From NCBI GenBank assembly GCA_030849075.1, contig JASAOO010003515.1, forward strand, positions 24,422-88,421: a stretch of DNA of 64,000 nucleotides, read 5' to 3'. The notes under the pieces were generated by a model. That model was not told the origin of the DNA. It did not search any database and was given only the letters and a program-made list of their open reading frames with translations. The first letter of the stretch is position 1. Every line of letters begins with the position of its first letter. This document shows positions 53,862 to 64,000 of this stretch, piece by piece. The DNA is from Zelonia costaricensis. Its lineage: Eukaryota; Euglenozoa; Kinetoplastea; Trypanosomatida; Trypanosomatidae. The translations under genes and the position numbers were made by a program.

Positions 53862-54420
53862 GGATCTAAGTGGAAAAGAAAAAGGGAAACACGCAAGGGA
53901 AAGGGCTGCAAGGGAGACGGAGGAGGGGGAGGGGAAGAGAGGCAGCGGTGTCCAGCAAGCCGTGCGAAGGGGACTGGGACGGAGGGGGTGCAAGGCAGCT
54001 GGGTGTGGATCTAAAGGGGTCGAGGAAGTCTGAGGAAGCGGGAGTCGGGAGTGGAAAGGGAAGCGTGCTTGAGGAGGCAAAGCCGGTGACACAGAAGGGC
54101 TCGGCACTGTGCGGGATGCGGCGGAAAGGGGGGAAGGGGGACAGAGCGACTTCAGAGGCGACGCGGCGAATAGTCGTGGACGTGGAAGGGCGCGCAGGGG
54201 GGGGGAGAAGGTGAAGGATCTAAGAATCGAGAAAGACACAGAATCAACTGTCGAAAGCAGTGTGGGGGGAGGGGGGCGGGGAGGGGAGAAGAAAAGGTGT
54301 AGAAGTGGAGGAGGTGCGCGTGAATCTAAAGGGAAAGAAGGAGGGAGAAGACGAGGGCAGCGGTGGCAGAGGAAGCGCACGAAGGTGCACACACGAGCGG
54401 CGCCTCACGTCACGATCTAG
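53862..54420 (-). repeat. Series of dispersed acceptor-like modules upstream of the cyclin gene
   Basis: The plus-strand word GGATCTAA occurs at 53862, 54007 and 54216, with the variant GAATCTAAAG at 54322 and GATCTAG at 54414. Each is preceded by a G(G)TGxGT-like edge or similar and followed by a purine-rich run, so the transcript reads pyrimidine tract, then YTTAG and ATCC. The spacing is 145, 209, 106 and 92 bases. They look like diverged copies of one module, each resembling a 3' splice site. Confidence 0.55.
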
Positions 54421-54455
54421 GACGGAGGGCTAACGTGAAAGCGAGGCCGAGAACC

Positions 54456-54481
54456 GTGTGTGTGTGTGTGTGTGTGTGTGA
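54456..54481. repeat. GT dinucleotide microsatellite, about 13 units
   Basis: A perfect GT tract on the plus strand (AC in the transcript) lies in the dihydrolipoamide dehydrogenase/cyclin spacer, just upstream of the last acceptor-like module. Confidence 0.95.
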
Positions 54482-56388
54482 GTGCGATGAAGAAGGTGGG
54501 ATCAGTGGGCGAATCGTGCCAGCAACAGCCAAGTGAGACGAAAGTGTGTTTGTGTAGATACAGGACCAGACCTAACGTGCGAGCTTGGAGCCTGTCAAGG
54601 ACGACTTCACTGTGTGCGCTTGTGTGGAATGGCGTGGATTGGGAGGGTGGGCTTCCTATTCTGACTTCTGTGTTGACTTCTGTGACCACAAACCAGGGAC
54701 GAGAGAAAGCGAGACGGAGCAGGTGAATGCAACGCGAGTGGATTGGATAGGGCGGCTGCTCCAAGTCGTGACGGGGTTCGTGGAATGACTACCTCTAATT
54801 ATCTGTGGGGGGAGGGGGGGTTGCGTGAGTGCCCGTGTGTGATGCATCGCGGCAACAGACAGCGACAGTCGCCACAGCGGATGCACGCCAGTCCAGGACG
54901 TTAAAAAAAAAACAAAAAAAGGTTGGCACATGGGAGAGGAGTTGGGAAGAGAGCGTCAGTGAAGAGAGTTGCGAGGTGCACTTGCATGACGTTACACGTG
55001 GCGGCCACAATCACGGGTGCGGTGGCCGTGGGGTCGTGTAGAGAAGGGAGGAAGGCAGAACACGAGAGCAAGGCAAAAGGTGCCGCAAGGGAGAAGCGCA
55101 AGCGGGACACAAGCGGACTGCGGCAGCAAGTACACCCAGCACCACCACACCCCCTCCCCCGACGGCGCATTCGACCTGCGTCTCTTCTGCAAACACCGCC
55201 GCGGCAAGTCACGCGCCTCGTCTGAGGAAACAAAGCGCGCATCGGCAGGTGCATCGCCGCTTCCTTCCCTTTTTTTCTTTTCTTACCTGCTAAGAACGCC
55301 ACAGACACGCACAAACGCACGCAGCGCTTACCGTCTTGATGCAGATACGCTTGGCTCAACCTTCGAAGGTGGAGGCGCGCCAAGCTCGGAGGAGGAGGGA
55401 GCGAGAGTGCGGAGGAGTTGGGGGGGGGGGGGGGATGCGCGAGGAGAAAGCGTGGGAAGGAGACAAGGGAGAAGAAAAGGAAGCCGCTCGCGGCACTCGC
55501 ACCCACACGCGAGCACGTCAGCGCAAGGAAGCAAGCGACTCTCAAGACACACAGCGCCATGAGCACACAGACACAGCCTGCTGAGACAGGAGGCTGTGCA
55601 GTTCGGCGTGGCACAGGCCCGAGCGCAACCGCAGGAAAAGAAAAGAAGTGAGGTGTTCCACGGCGCCGCCACAGCCCCCACAATTCCCTCGCTTTTCGTC
55701 TTCTTCCCCCTCATCCCCCTTCGCGCGCCGCGACGCAGCCGTGGGGACGTTGCGTGCGGCCTCCCTAACTGCGTCACCTTCTCGTCTGACGCGCGCGTTG
55801 AGGTGGAGAGAGGGACAGAGACGAAGGCGAGCGAGCGGAGGCGAAAGACAAGAAGGACGGTAGAGCCGTCCTCGCCCACACCCGCAAACGCCTTCGACTC
55901 TGCTCCCTCCTCCCCCTCCGTCCTCCGGTCATTTGAGCTTTTTTTTTTTTTGCTGTCTTTGACATTGCGTTAATACGGACGACTACGTGTAACCCTGCCG
56001 CGGTTGTCTCCAACGACACGGACGCACGCACGTACGCATCGTCCACGACGTGACATGCAGTCGAAATCAGAAACGAGCACCGCCGAAAAAAAAGAAGAGA
56101 GACAAACAAAGGGAAGCTCAACAAGGTGGGTAGGTCCCCCCCTGAGATCGACAAACCACTGCCGCGCTCGCCACCGCACCAAACTCCCGTCCAGCATTCT
56201 TCTTGTTGCTGTTTCGTGTCGCGCAGCGGCTTCGTCGTGGTCGCCGATCCGATGGTGGCGGTACCCCCGGAGAGCACGTCGAGGTGCATTGCGAGGGAGG
56301 AGGGAAGAACGAGGGGAGCACGGGGGGAGGGGAGGGCAGTGGGTCCTGCATCGATAGCATCCGCTGCAACACGACACACGCCAAAACA

Positions 56389-56413
56389 CGCACACACGCA
56401 CACACACACACAC
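56389..56413. repeat. CA dinucleotide microsatellite, about 11 units with one GC interruption
   Basis: A CA tract on the plus strand (UG in the transcript) lies some 220-245 bases downstream of the dihydrolipoamide dehydrogenase stop codon, in its probable 3' UTR. Confidence 0.92.
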
Positions 56414-56634
56414 CCAACAAGATAACGGAAAATATGAAACGTCGCCACGAGTCGGAGAGGGGAGAACAGACAAGGCAATAACATGAGTCACTCGATAATC
56501 CCGTAGGCCGCAGACTCACCAGAGGCGATAGTGAGTGGCGTCGATTGCATTCCTCTAGTCATTTGCATCTTCACTCCCTCCGGGGTCTTCTTGCTTCTTC
56601 TCCCACTAGGCTACATTGTCGGAGTCGCACGTGC

Positions 56635-58842
<2,208 letters not shown>

Positions 58843-60057
58843 CTACAGCAGTTTCTCCACGAGCTCCCGCTGCTCAGCCGTCAGCCGGGCCGGCAGCTCG
58901 TACTGCAGCCGCACGTAGAGGTCGCCTCGCTCAGACGGGACGTGCAGCTTCGGCATTCCCTTGCCAGGGAGCCGCATCACCGTGCCGTACGGCGATACGC
59001 CACTGTGGCGCTGCACACGCACCTGTTCCACGTCGTCGAGGTGCGTGATGTTGCGGTCAAACCCAAGCAGCGCCTCCTTCAGCGTCAGCGTCAGCGACGT
59101 GTCGAGGTCGAGCTGGTTGCGCCGCCGCGCAAACACCGGGTGCGGGTAGGTGTGCACCCGCACGATGAGGTCGCCAGGCAGCCGATCCGGCGACTCCTCC
59201 GCCTCCATCTCGAACCTGAGCTCGTGTCCCTCCGGGGTGCCGGGCTCCACCTCCATCTCCATGGCGCTGCTGCCGTACACGACCTTCTTGCCGTGGCAGG
59301 CCGGGCACACCCGCTCCGGCCGCCTTCCCGCCCCACCGCAGCTCGGGCACTGCTGCTGCACCTCCTGCACCATGCCCGGTGCGAACTGGATGCGCTGGCG
59401 CAGCACGCCGTGCCCGTTGCAATGCCGGCACTGCACCACGCCTGCTGATGGATCGGCGCCGGTGCCCTTGCATGTGTGGCACACCTTGTGCTTGTTCAGC
59501 CGCAGCGTCTCCTGCGACCCGGTAAACACCTTCGCGAGATCAACCTTCGCCTCCACATCCATGTTCGGCCCACGCAGCCCATCGTCGGCTTGCATGCCGA
59601 AGAGCTGCGCGAGCGGGTTCATGCCGCCGCCTGGCGTGTCCTTAGTGCGGTCCAGCTGCTCGAGCTGCTCCAGCCCGCGCTCGCCACGCATGTCGTACGC
59701 CTTGCGCTTCCGCCTGTCCGACAGCACCTCGTAGGCGCGGTTCACCTCGCCGTAGTGCGCCTTGTCCTCCTCCGTCTTGGCGACGTCGGGGTGGTAGAGG
59801 CGGGAGAGCTTGCGGAACTGCTGGCGGATGTCCTTCTCCGTGGCCGACTCGCGCTTCGTCTCGAGCTCCAGCACCTTGTAGTAGTCCACCTCCGCCGCGC
59901 GCTTCGCCTGTGCGGGTGGGGCCTGCGCCCGCTGGTTGCCGCCGCCAAAGAAGCCGCGCGCGCTCGCAGCCACGCAGAGCAGCAGCGCGAGCAGCACGAC
60001 GGCTGTGACGCACACCCGCCGCGTGGGGCGGCGATGCGATGCCGCTGACATGCTCAT
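58843..60057 (-). CDS. ER-type DnaJ (Hsp40) co-chaperone, ERdj3/Scj1-like
   Basis: The protein has 404 residues from the ATG at 60057 (MSMSAASHRR), which follows an A-rich stretch. Residues about 17-34 (VCVTAVVLLALLLCVAAS) are a signal peptide or signal anchor. The J domain follows at about 55-115 with the HPD motif at 89-91 (YHPDVAK), needed to stimulate Hsp70 ATPase. A zinc-binding region starts at C193 with CHTCKGTG, CRHCNGHG, CPSCGGAG and CPACHGKK; the fourth repeat lacks the usual final Gly pair. The C-terminal client-binding domain runs to the end. There is no long Gly/Phe region and no KDEL-like retention signal (the end is VEKLL). The role inferred is delivery of unfolded clients to BiP in the ER lumen. 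Its neighbours on the array do not share this function. Confidence 0.9.
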   Translation of the reverse strand: MSMSAASHRRPTRRVCVTAVVLLALLLCVAASARGFFGGGNQRAQAPPAQAKRAAEVDYYKVLELETKRESATEKDIRQQFRKLSRLYHPDVAKTEEDKAHYGEVNRAYEVLSDRRKRKAYDMRGERGLEQLEQLDRTKDTPGGGMNPLAQLFGMQADDGLRGPNMDVEAKVDLAKVFTGSQETLRLNKHKVCHTCKGTGADPSAGVVQCRHCNGHGVLRQRIQFAPGMVQEVQQQCPSCGGAGRRPERVCPACHGKKVVYGSSAMEMEVEPGTPEGHELRFEMEAEESPDRLPGDLIVRVHTYPHPVFARRRNQLDLDTSLTLTLKEALLGFDRNITHLDDVEQVRVQRHSGVSPYGTVMRLPGKGMPKLHVPSERGDLYVRLQYELPARLTAEQRELVEKLL

Positions 60058-61175
60058 CTTTTTTTTTTCCTGTAGTTGTGTGGTGTAAGAAGCAGAAGAG
60101 TGCGCGTATGTGTGCGTGTGTCTTTGTACTTCAGCGACGGTTGCCACTTCCCTCTTTGCGTGAACGTGACGACTCGCGTACTCCAGCGTTGACTTGCGAC
60201 CTTTGCGGAGGGATGGGAGGGGGCGGGGGGCGTCGTCAGCAGAGTTGACGGGTGGCGAACAAGGAGGGGAGGGCCTCTGTGTGGCCCACGCTCCTGTCTG
60301 CTTGCTGTGCACACAGGGTGCATGAGCACCCCACAGAGGAGAAGCAAACACCAGCGAGAAGGGGAGAGAAAGAGGCAGTCGGGTGAGAGCCGAAGCGGGG
60401 GAGGGGGGCGCAGGGAAGGTGCGGGCAGAACGGCGAAACAGTCGGCAAGCATCACGCCACCTCCACGTACACACACACACACACACGCACACCCGCAGCG
60501 TGTCGAGCCTGCTCGCACACCGAAATCGTCAGCGCACTTTCTTCATCTTGTGGAAACTGTAATGGAGACTGACAGCGCGACTTCGTTTGGCTCTTGCTGT
60601 GTCGCCTCACAGGCATCACTCAAGCTCGAGTCGAGGCGACTGGAGTCTCTTCGTTTTTTCTCTTTCCTTCCTGCTTTACTGTCCTCGTCAGATTTCTGGC
60701 CTTGTGCCTATGTGAGTGTGTGTGAGAGGGGGGGGAGGGGGAGGGCGGAGTACCAACGCGAGAGGCGAGAAGCGGGACGTGCGGCACCAAAGGAGGCGAG
60801 CACGTGGCGCCCTTCCGCAGCCGAGCGCGAGTCGCCCACGCTAAACGCGTCCTCCCTCTCTCTTTTGTGCAGCACGCGGTCAACATCCACTTCTACAGCA
60901 GAACCGGGCATCATGTCCAGCAGCGGCACTAGAGCCCCACTTGCCGTGCTGAACGACGACCGAGAGGGAGAGCACCAAGAGTGGGGGGGTGCGCTAATCC
61001 CGCAACGCTCACGTTGACCTGCCAGCTTGCCTACGCGGCTGTTGAGCACGCCCACGCGGTGCGACGGCCCCCCCCCACCCCACCCCACCCACCCTCCCCC
61101 TCCACATGGGCACGAGTGCTGCAGCACGGAGTCACCTCCTGTCCCATGACGGAAACAGCTCCGTGGCTAGCGCTG
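60058..61175. other. Intergenic region between the 237-residue gene and the DnaJ gene
   Basis: No gene is seen. It has a T10 run next to the DnaJ ATG (A10 in the transcript), a CA tract at 60469-60491, and pyrimidine-rich coding-strand blocks at 60355-60380, 60395-60420 and 60725-60750. A C-rich plus-strand run lies near 61070-61100, close to the stop codon of the 237-residue gene. Confidence 0.6.
60469..60491. repeat. AC dinucleotide microsatellite, about 10 units
   Basis: An AC run on the plus strand (GU in the transcript) lies in the spacer between the 237-residue gene and DnaJ. Confidence 0.93.
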
Positions 61176-61889
61176 CTACGACGGCATCGGCTTGTAGCCC
61201 GTCTGCGCCACCGGCGTCAGTACCTGCTGACCAAGCTGCAGGTTCACGTCGACAGGGCCGGTGCCCAGGCCCTGGCTCACGCGCTGCCCGCTGCGGTTCT
61301 CGTTCACGTGGGCCTCGGCCTCGCGCAGCAGCCGCTGCTGCTCCTCACGCGTCACCTCGCGCGTGGCCGTGCGCTTGAACATCATGCCCGAGCGCTGCGA
61401 GAGCATCAGGCGGCGCACGTGGAAGGAGAGATTGCTGTCGCGCTCGTCCAGCTCGAGCACTCGTGACACGAACCACTGCTGCATCGCGATGTAAGGAATC
61501 GACGCCGCCGTGAGCCCGAACGCGGTGCGTCCGATCTTGGGGATGTGCGAGACGAGCCAGCTCGGCCGCCCCGCATCGCTCAGCGGCGACATGGCCCGCA
61601 CGACGCGATGCCAGCCAAGACGGCCGCTCAGGAAGTAGCCGGCAGCGAAGAAGACGGGCATGCCGATGAAGGTGCCGAGCATGCCCTTTTCCACGATGCG
61701 CAGCTCCTGTTCGTTCAGGTTGTCCTGGTAGTGCATGAGAAACTCCACGAGGTCGTTGCGGGTGTACGGCTTCGTTTTCTGGTCGAAGTTCATGATGGCC
61801 ATGCCGGAGGTCACGGTGCCGATGTCGCGGATGCCGCCACCGCCGCCGCCCTGGTTGCTCACCGGCGTGTTGGGAGGTGAGGCGCTCAT
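61176..61889 (-). CDS. Hypothetical membrane protein, 237 residues, two TM segments
   Basis: The start is the ATG at 61889 (MSASPPNTPV); a later start at Met30 or Met33 is possible. Residues 1-40 are Gly/Pro-rich and soluble. A helical stretch at about 44-68 (NDLVEFLMHYQDNLNEQELRIV in part) precedes two hydrophobic segments at 71-88 (LGTFIGMPVFFAAGYFLS) and 120-137 (GRTAFGLTAASIPYIAMQ). The C-terminal 90 residues are charged and helical (REVTREEQQRLLREAEAHV). The Gly-rich, weakly hydrophobic segments are like those of mitochondrial inner-membrane proteins. I do not recognise the family. The frame is uninterrupted and has normal amino-acid balance, unlike the HTHT frame that extends it upstream. 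Confidence 0.78.
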   Translation of the reverse strand: MSASPPNTPVSNQGGGGGGIRDIGTVTSGMAIMNFDQKTKPYTRNDLVEFLMHYQDNLNEQELRIVEKGMLGTFIGMPVFFAAGYFLSGRLGWHRVVRAMSPLSDAGRPSWLVSHIPKIGRTAFGLTAASIPYIAMQQWFVSRVLELDERDSNLSFHVRRLMLSQRSGMMFKRTATREVTREEQQRLLREAEAHVNENRSGQRVSQGLGTGPVDVNLQLGQQVLTPVAQTGYKPMPS

Positions 61890-64000
61890 CGTGACACACG
61901 AGACGACGCGGCGGTGAGCACGAGAGCGGTGCGATCGATGGAGATGAGAAAAAAGGGAGAGTGGGGGTGGGGGGGAGGGGAGTCGTGAGTTGCCGGACGC
62001 CCCTGCGTGTGTGCGTGTGTGTGTGTGCGTGTGTGTGTGTGCCACTGTTTCTGATGCTGCAGGTTGGGCAGATGGTTGTCGAGGGGAGAGAGGGAGGGAG
62101 GAGATGCGCAGCAGCGGGGGGAGGTGTCAGCAGCTGCCACACTACTTTTGCCGCGGAAATGCACCGGGCGGGGACCGGGTGAGGGAGGCGACGCGTGACG
62201 GTGCGGCTGCAGGACGGAAACGAGAGGCTCGCATGTCACACGCCCTTCGCGACTACACGATGGGGCAATGCGAGGTGGGTGCGGCACTTGTGTGACTCAC
62301 AATCGAAGCAACACACCCCGCAGTGGTGCACAAGTCGCACCTCTAGCGCTCACCCCTTCCAACCTCTCACAGGTGGGGAGGGAGGGCCGATGGCGAGGGC
62401 GCTGGGAATAAAGGCCATCTCGCGCCTCATTCCACCTCCCACACACAGACAAGACACGCACCGACCCTGCTCCTCGGTTCCAGTCGTGTTCGTTCGCTTG
62501 TTTTTTTTTCATTTTTTTTCTCAATTCAAACTCAAATCGGGTCTCACCGTGCGAGGGCTGCAGAGCGCGCAAAGGTGTCAGCACGGGCTGCTCCACCTAC
62601 TGCATCCACCGTGTGCGACGGGCGGCAGCGCGACGCGAAATAGGAAGCCAGACGAAGAGGGGAAAGGGGGCACGACAGAAAGACAGAGAAAAGACGGGGT
62701 AAGCTGGTGAGGAGACGGGGAGACAAGACAGGAAGAAGCGAAGCAAGGAGACGAGCATAGGCTAGAAAAATGGTACCACACATCACACACACACACACGC
62801 AATCACACGCACACAGCAAGCACACACACAACAAACGCAAAGAAAAGGTCAAACTGAAAACGTCAAACTCGGACACACACACACACACTGTCCTCCACAC
62901 AGTCTTGTCCACGCGCGTGCGCCCCTCGTTTGTGTGCAAGCAAACGGGTACGAGGGGAAGCGGACTCGCGCGGAGGGGCAGAGGTGAGCACGTGACACGG
63001 CCCTAAAGAAGCAGAGCGTGGGAACACTCAAGGTGAGGGGAGTGCCGCAGGTGCACAGCTGGCCGGGTGCTGATCGCTTGCGCTGATGCGAGTCGGCACA
63101 CTCGCCTCTTTGCCACCTTCACGTGCCGGCGATCGCCTTCCTTGAATGTTTCGTTTTTTTTTTTTGGCGCTACACCTGACGGCGTCTTCCGGCACTCTGC
63201 TCGCCCTGCCCGCTGCACTCGCATGCGTGTACAGTTGGCGAAGAAGAGAGACGGAGGGGGGGGGGGGGCAGAGCAAGAAGTCAATGGAGTCCCCGACAGC
63301 GGTGCGCAACAAGACGTTTGCCGTAGGAAAGGAAGAGCGAGAGCAGGCGTACACACACACACAGGCACACAATCATAACGAAGCGTGAAAGCACTGCGCA
63401 AGGTGCGCCAGGCAAGACCAGAATTGGAAGGTGTTGACATACGGCGAGAGAGGGAACACCAGGAGAGAAACGTAAAAAAAAGGGACGGAGAGTCCGTACC
63501 AGGCAGGCCAGCGACCACAGCAGGCGAAAGCACAACACAGATGGACGGGAAGAGAAGGCAGTCCGCATGACAACGCGCGGGGGACGGCAAAGGGTTCGAG
63601 CCCAGTGAAGACGAAAAAAAAATGGGGAGGTAGGAAGCAAGATGGAAAGAGGAGTCGCGGGGAAGGGGGCGGCAGCGTCCACTTCACTTCTACTTCTCGT
63701 GCGTTTATTTGTGTTTTGTGGTCGTGTTTGTGTGTAGACCGGTCACTCTCGCTCCCCGTCTGTCGTACAGACACCACCACACCTCGCCATTGGAAGCCGA
63801 AACGAGAACAAGAGGGAAACCAAAAAAGGGGGGAAGAGGAAGAAGAACAAAATATGCACACCTGAGGCGAGAATTGCGTAGAAGGGGGGGGAGTGAGAAG
63901 CAGAGGACACTGAGAGAGAGAGACGAGGGAGGGCAGTGAGGAGGGTGAACCCACCACGCGACGGAGGGGGGGGGAGTGAGGGGACGGGGGGACGGGGGAG
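61890..64000. other. Upstream spacer of the 237-residue gene and 3' flank of a gene beyond the window
   Basis: No gene is seen in these 2.1 kb. It contains a TG-rich microsatellite (62006-62041) and T runs at 62500-62520. CA tracts lie at 62785-62799, 62808-62832, 62872-62887 and 63351-63366, and there are a T11 run at about 63156-63166 and poly-G blocks at 63254-63268 and 63967-63974. The sequence above about 62500 is A-rich relative to the rest of the window, as expected for a 3' UTR. Minus-strand frames of 130-195 residues (62544-62939, 63003-63590, 63373-63957) are Ser/Cys/Leu-rich translations of these tracts and start at or span repeats. Confidence 0.5.
62006..62041. repeat. GT dinucleotide microsatellite with CG interruptions
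   Basis: About 17 GT units with two CG interruptions on the plus strand (AC in the transcript) lie 115-150 bases upstream of the ATG at 61889. On the coding strand the tract leads into CGCAG, the first AG upstream of that ATG (62004-62003). Confidence 0.93.

Larger units (their letters stand above)
53558..56634. other. Longest intergenic region, 3.1 kb, between dihydrolipoamide dehydrogenase and cyclin genes
   Basis: No gene is supported on either strand. The half nearest the cyclin (53642-54420) is strongly pyrimidine-rich on the coding strand and contains a series of acceptor-like modules. The middle holds a TG microsatellite at 54456-54481 and an A-rich stretch at 54903-54920 (U-rich in the transcript). 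The half nearest 56634 has CT/CA-rich sequence, a T12 run at about 55940-55951 and a CA tract at 56389-56413. Minus-strand frames of 236-293 residues (for example 53511-54392) are Pro/Ser/Leu translations of the pyrimidine tracts. Confidence 0.55.

Noticed and set aside
53511..54392. 293-codon minus-strand frame upstream of the cyclin
   Set aside because: It translates the pyrimidine tracts of the acceptor-like modules (Pro/Leu/Ser only) and overlaps the cyclin start in another frame.
54901..55683. 260-codon minus-strand frame in the 3.1 kb spacer
   Set aside because: It is Cys/Leu/Arg-rich, ends in a poly-Phe stretch from a U-run, and has no recognisable domain.
63585..63610. GGGTTCGAGCCC, resembling a tRNA T-arm
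   Set aside because: The stem does not extend beyond two or three pairs and no acceptor, D or anticodon arm can be found at the right distances on either strand.

Overview
The window is nuclear DNA from a trypanosomatid, most likely a Leishmania-like member of the Leishmaniinae. The evidence is as follows. It is GC-rich. Sixteen intron-less genes lie head to tail on one strand (minus) with no strand switch. The proteins are Ala/Ser/Pro-rich and often longer than their orthologues. The spacers of 0.7 to 3.1 kb are full of CA/TG microsatellites and long polypyrimidine tracts (read on the coding strand), as expected for polycistronic transcription resolved by spliced-leader trans-splicing. A B-type cyclin of the CYC6 kind next to a dihydrolipoamide dehydrogenase matches, from memory, the gene order on Leishmania major chromosome 32; this was not checked.

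Transcription runs from high to low coordinates. In that order: a two-TM small protein (61.9-61.2 kb); an ER-type DnaJ (60.1-58.8); mitochondrial dihydrolipoamide dehydrogenase (58.1-56.6); a 3.1 kb non-coding spacer; the mitotic cyclin (53.6-52.3); a 2.3 kb spacer; a 114-residue single-TM protein (49.9-49.6); a 1180-residue helical-repeat-like protein (48.4-44.9); a B-box/coiled-coil/MATH protein resembling TRIM37 without its RING (42.7-38.6); a class 3 lipase (37.7-35.1); a ClC-6/7-type chloride/proton exchanger with CBS domains (34.0-31.2); a TruD-family pseudouridine synthase (30.5-27.8); a MYND zinc-finger protein (26.8-25.0); a type I membrane protein with a TAP-like alpha/beta-hydrolase domain that seems to have lost its catalytic His (23.2-21.4); a Dopey-family giant (20.1-11.6); a ten-TM DMT-like transporter (10.8-8.5); a FAM161-like protein with a polyproline insert (6.5-3.5); and an unrecognised 751-residue protein (2.5-0.3).

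The genes do not form a metabolic pathway, which is normal for such arrays. Two possible themes are centriole/basal body (FAM161-like, TRIM37-like) and endomembrane traffic (Dopey, ClC, ER DnaJ, lipase, secreted-pathway hydrolase-like protein). I found no tRNA, rRNA, transposase, CRISPR, integrated virus or strand-switch region. The items that most deserve a second look are the TRIM37-like architecture, a cluster of GGATCTAA-containing splice-acceptor-like modules around the cyclin gene, a D-box-like cyclin N-terminus lacking its arginine, and the pseudoenzyme-like hydrolase.
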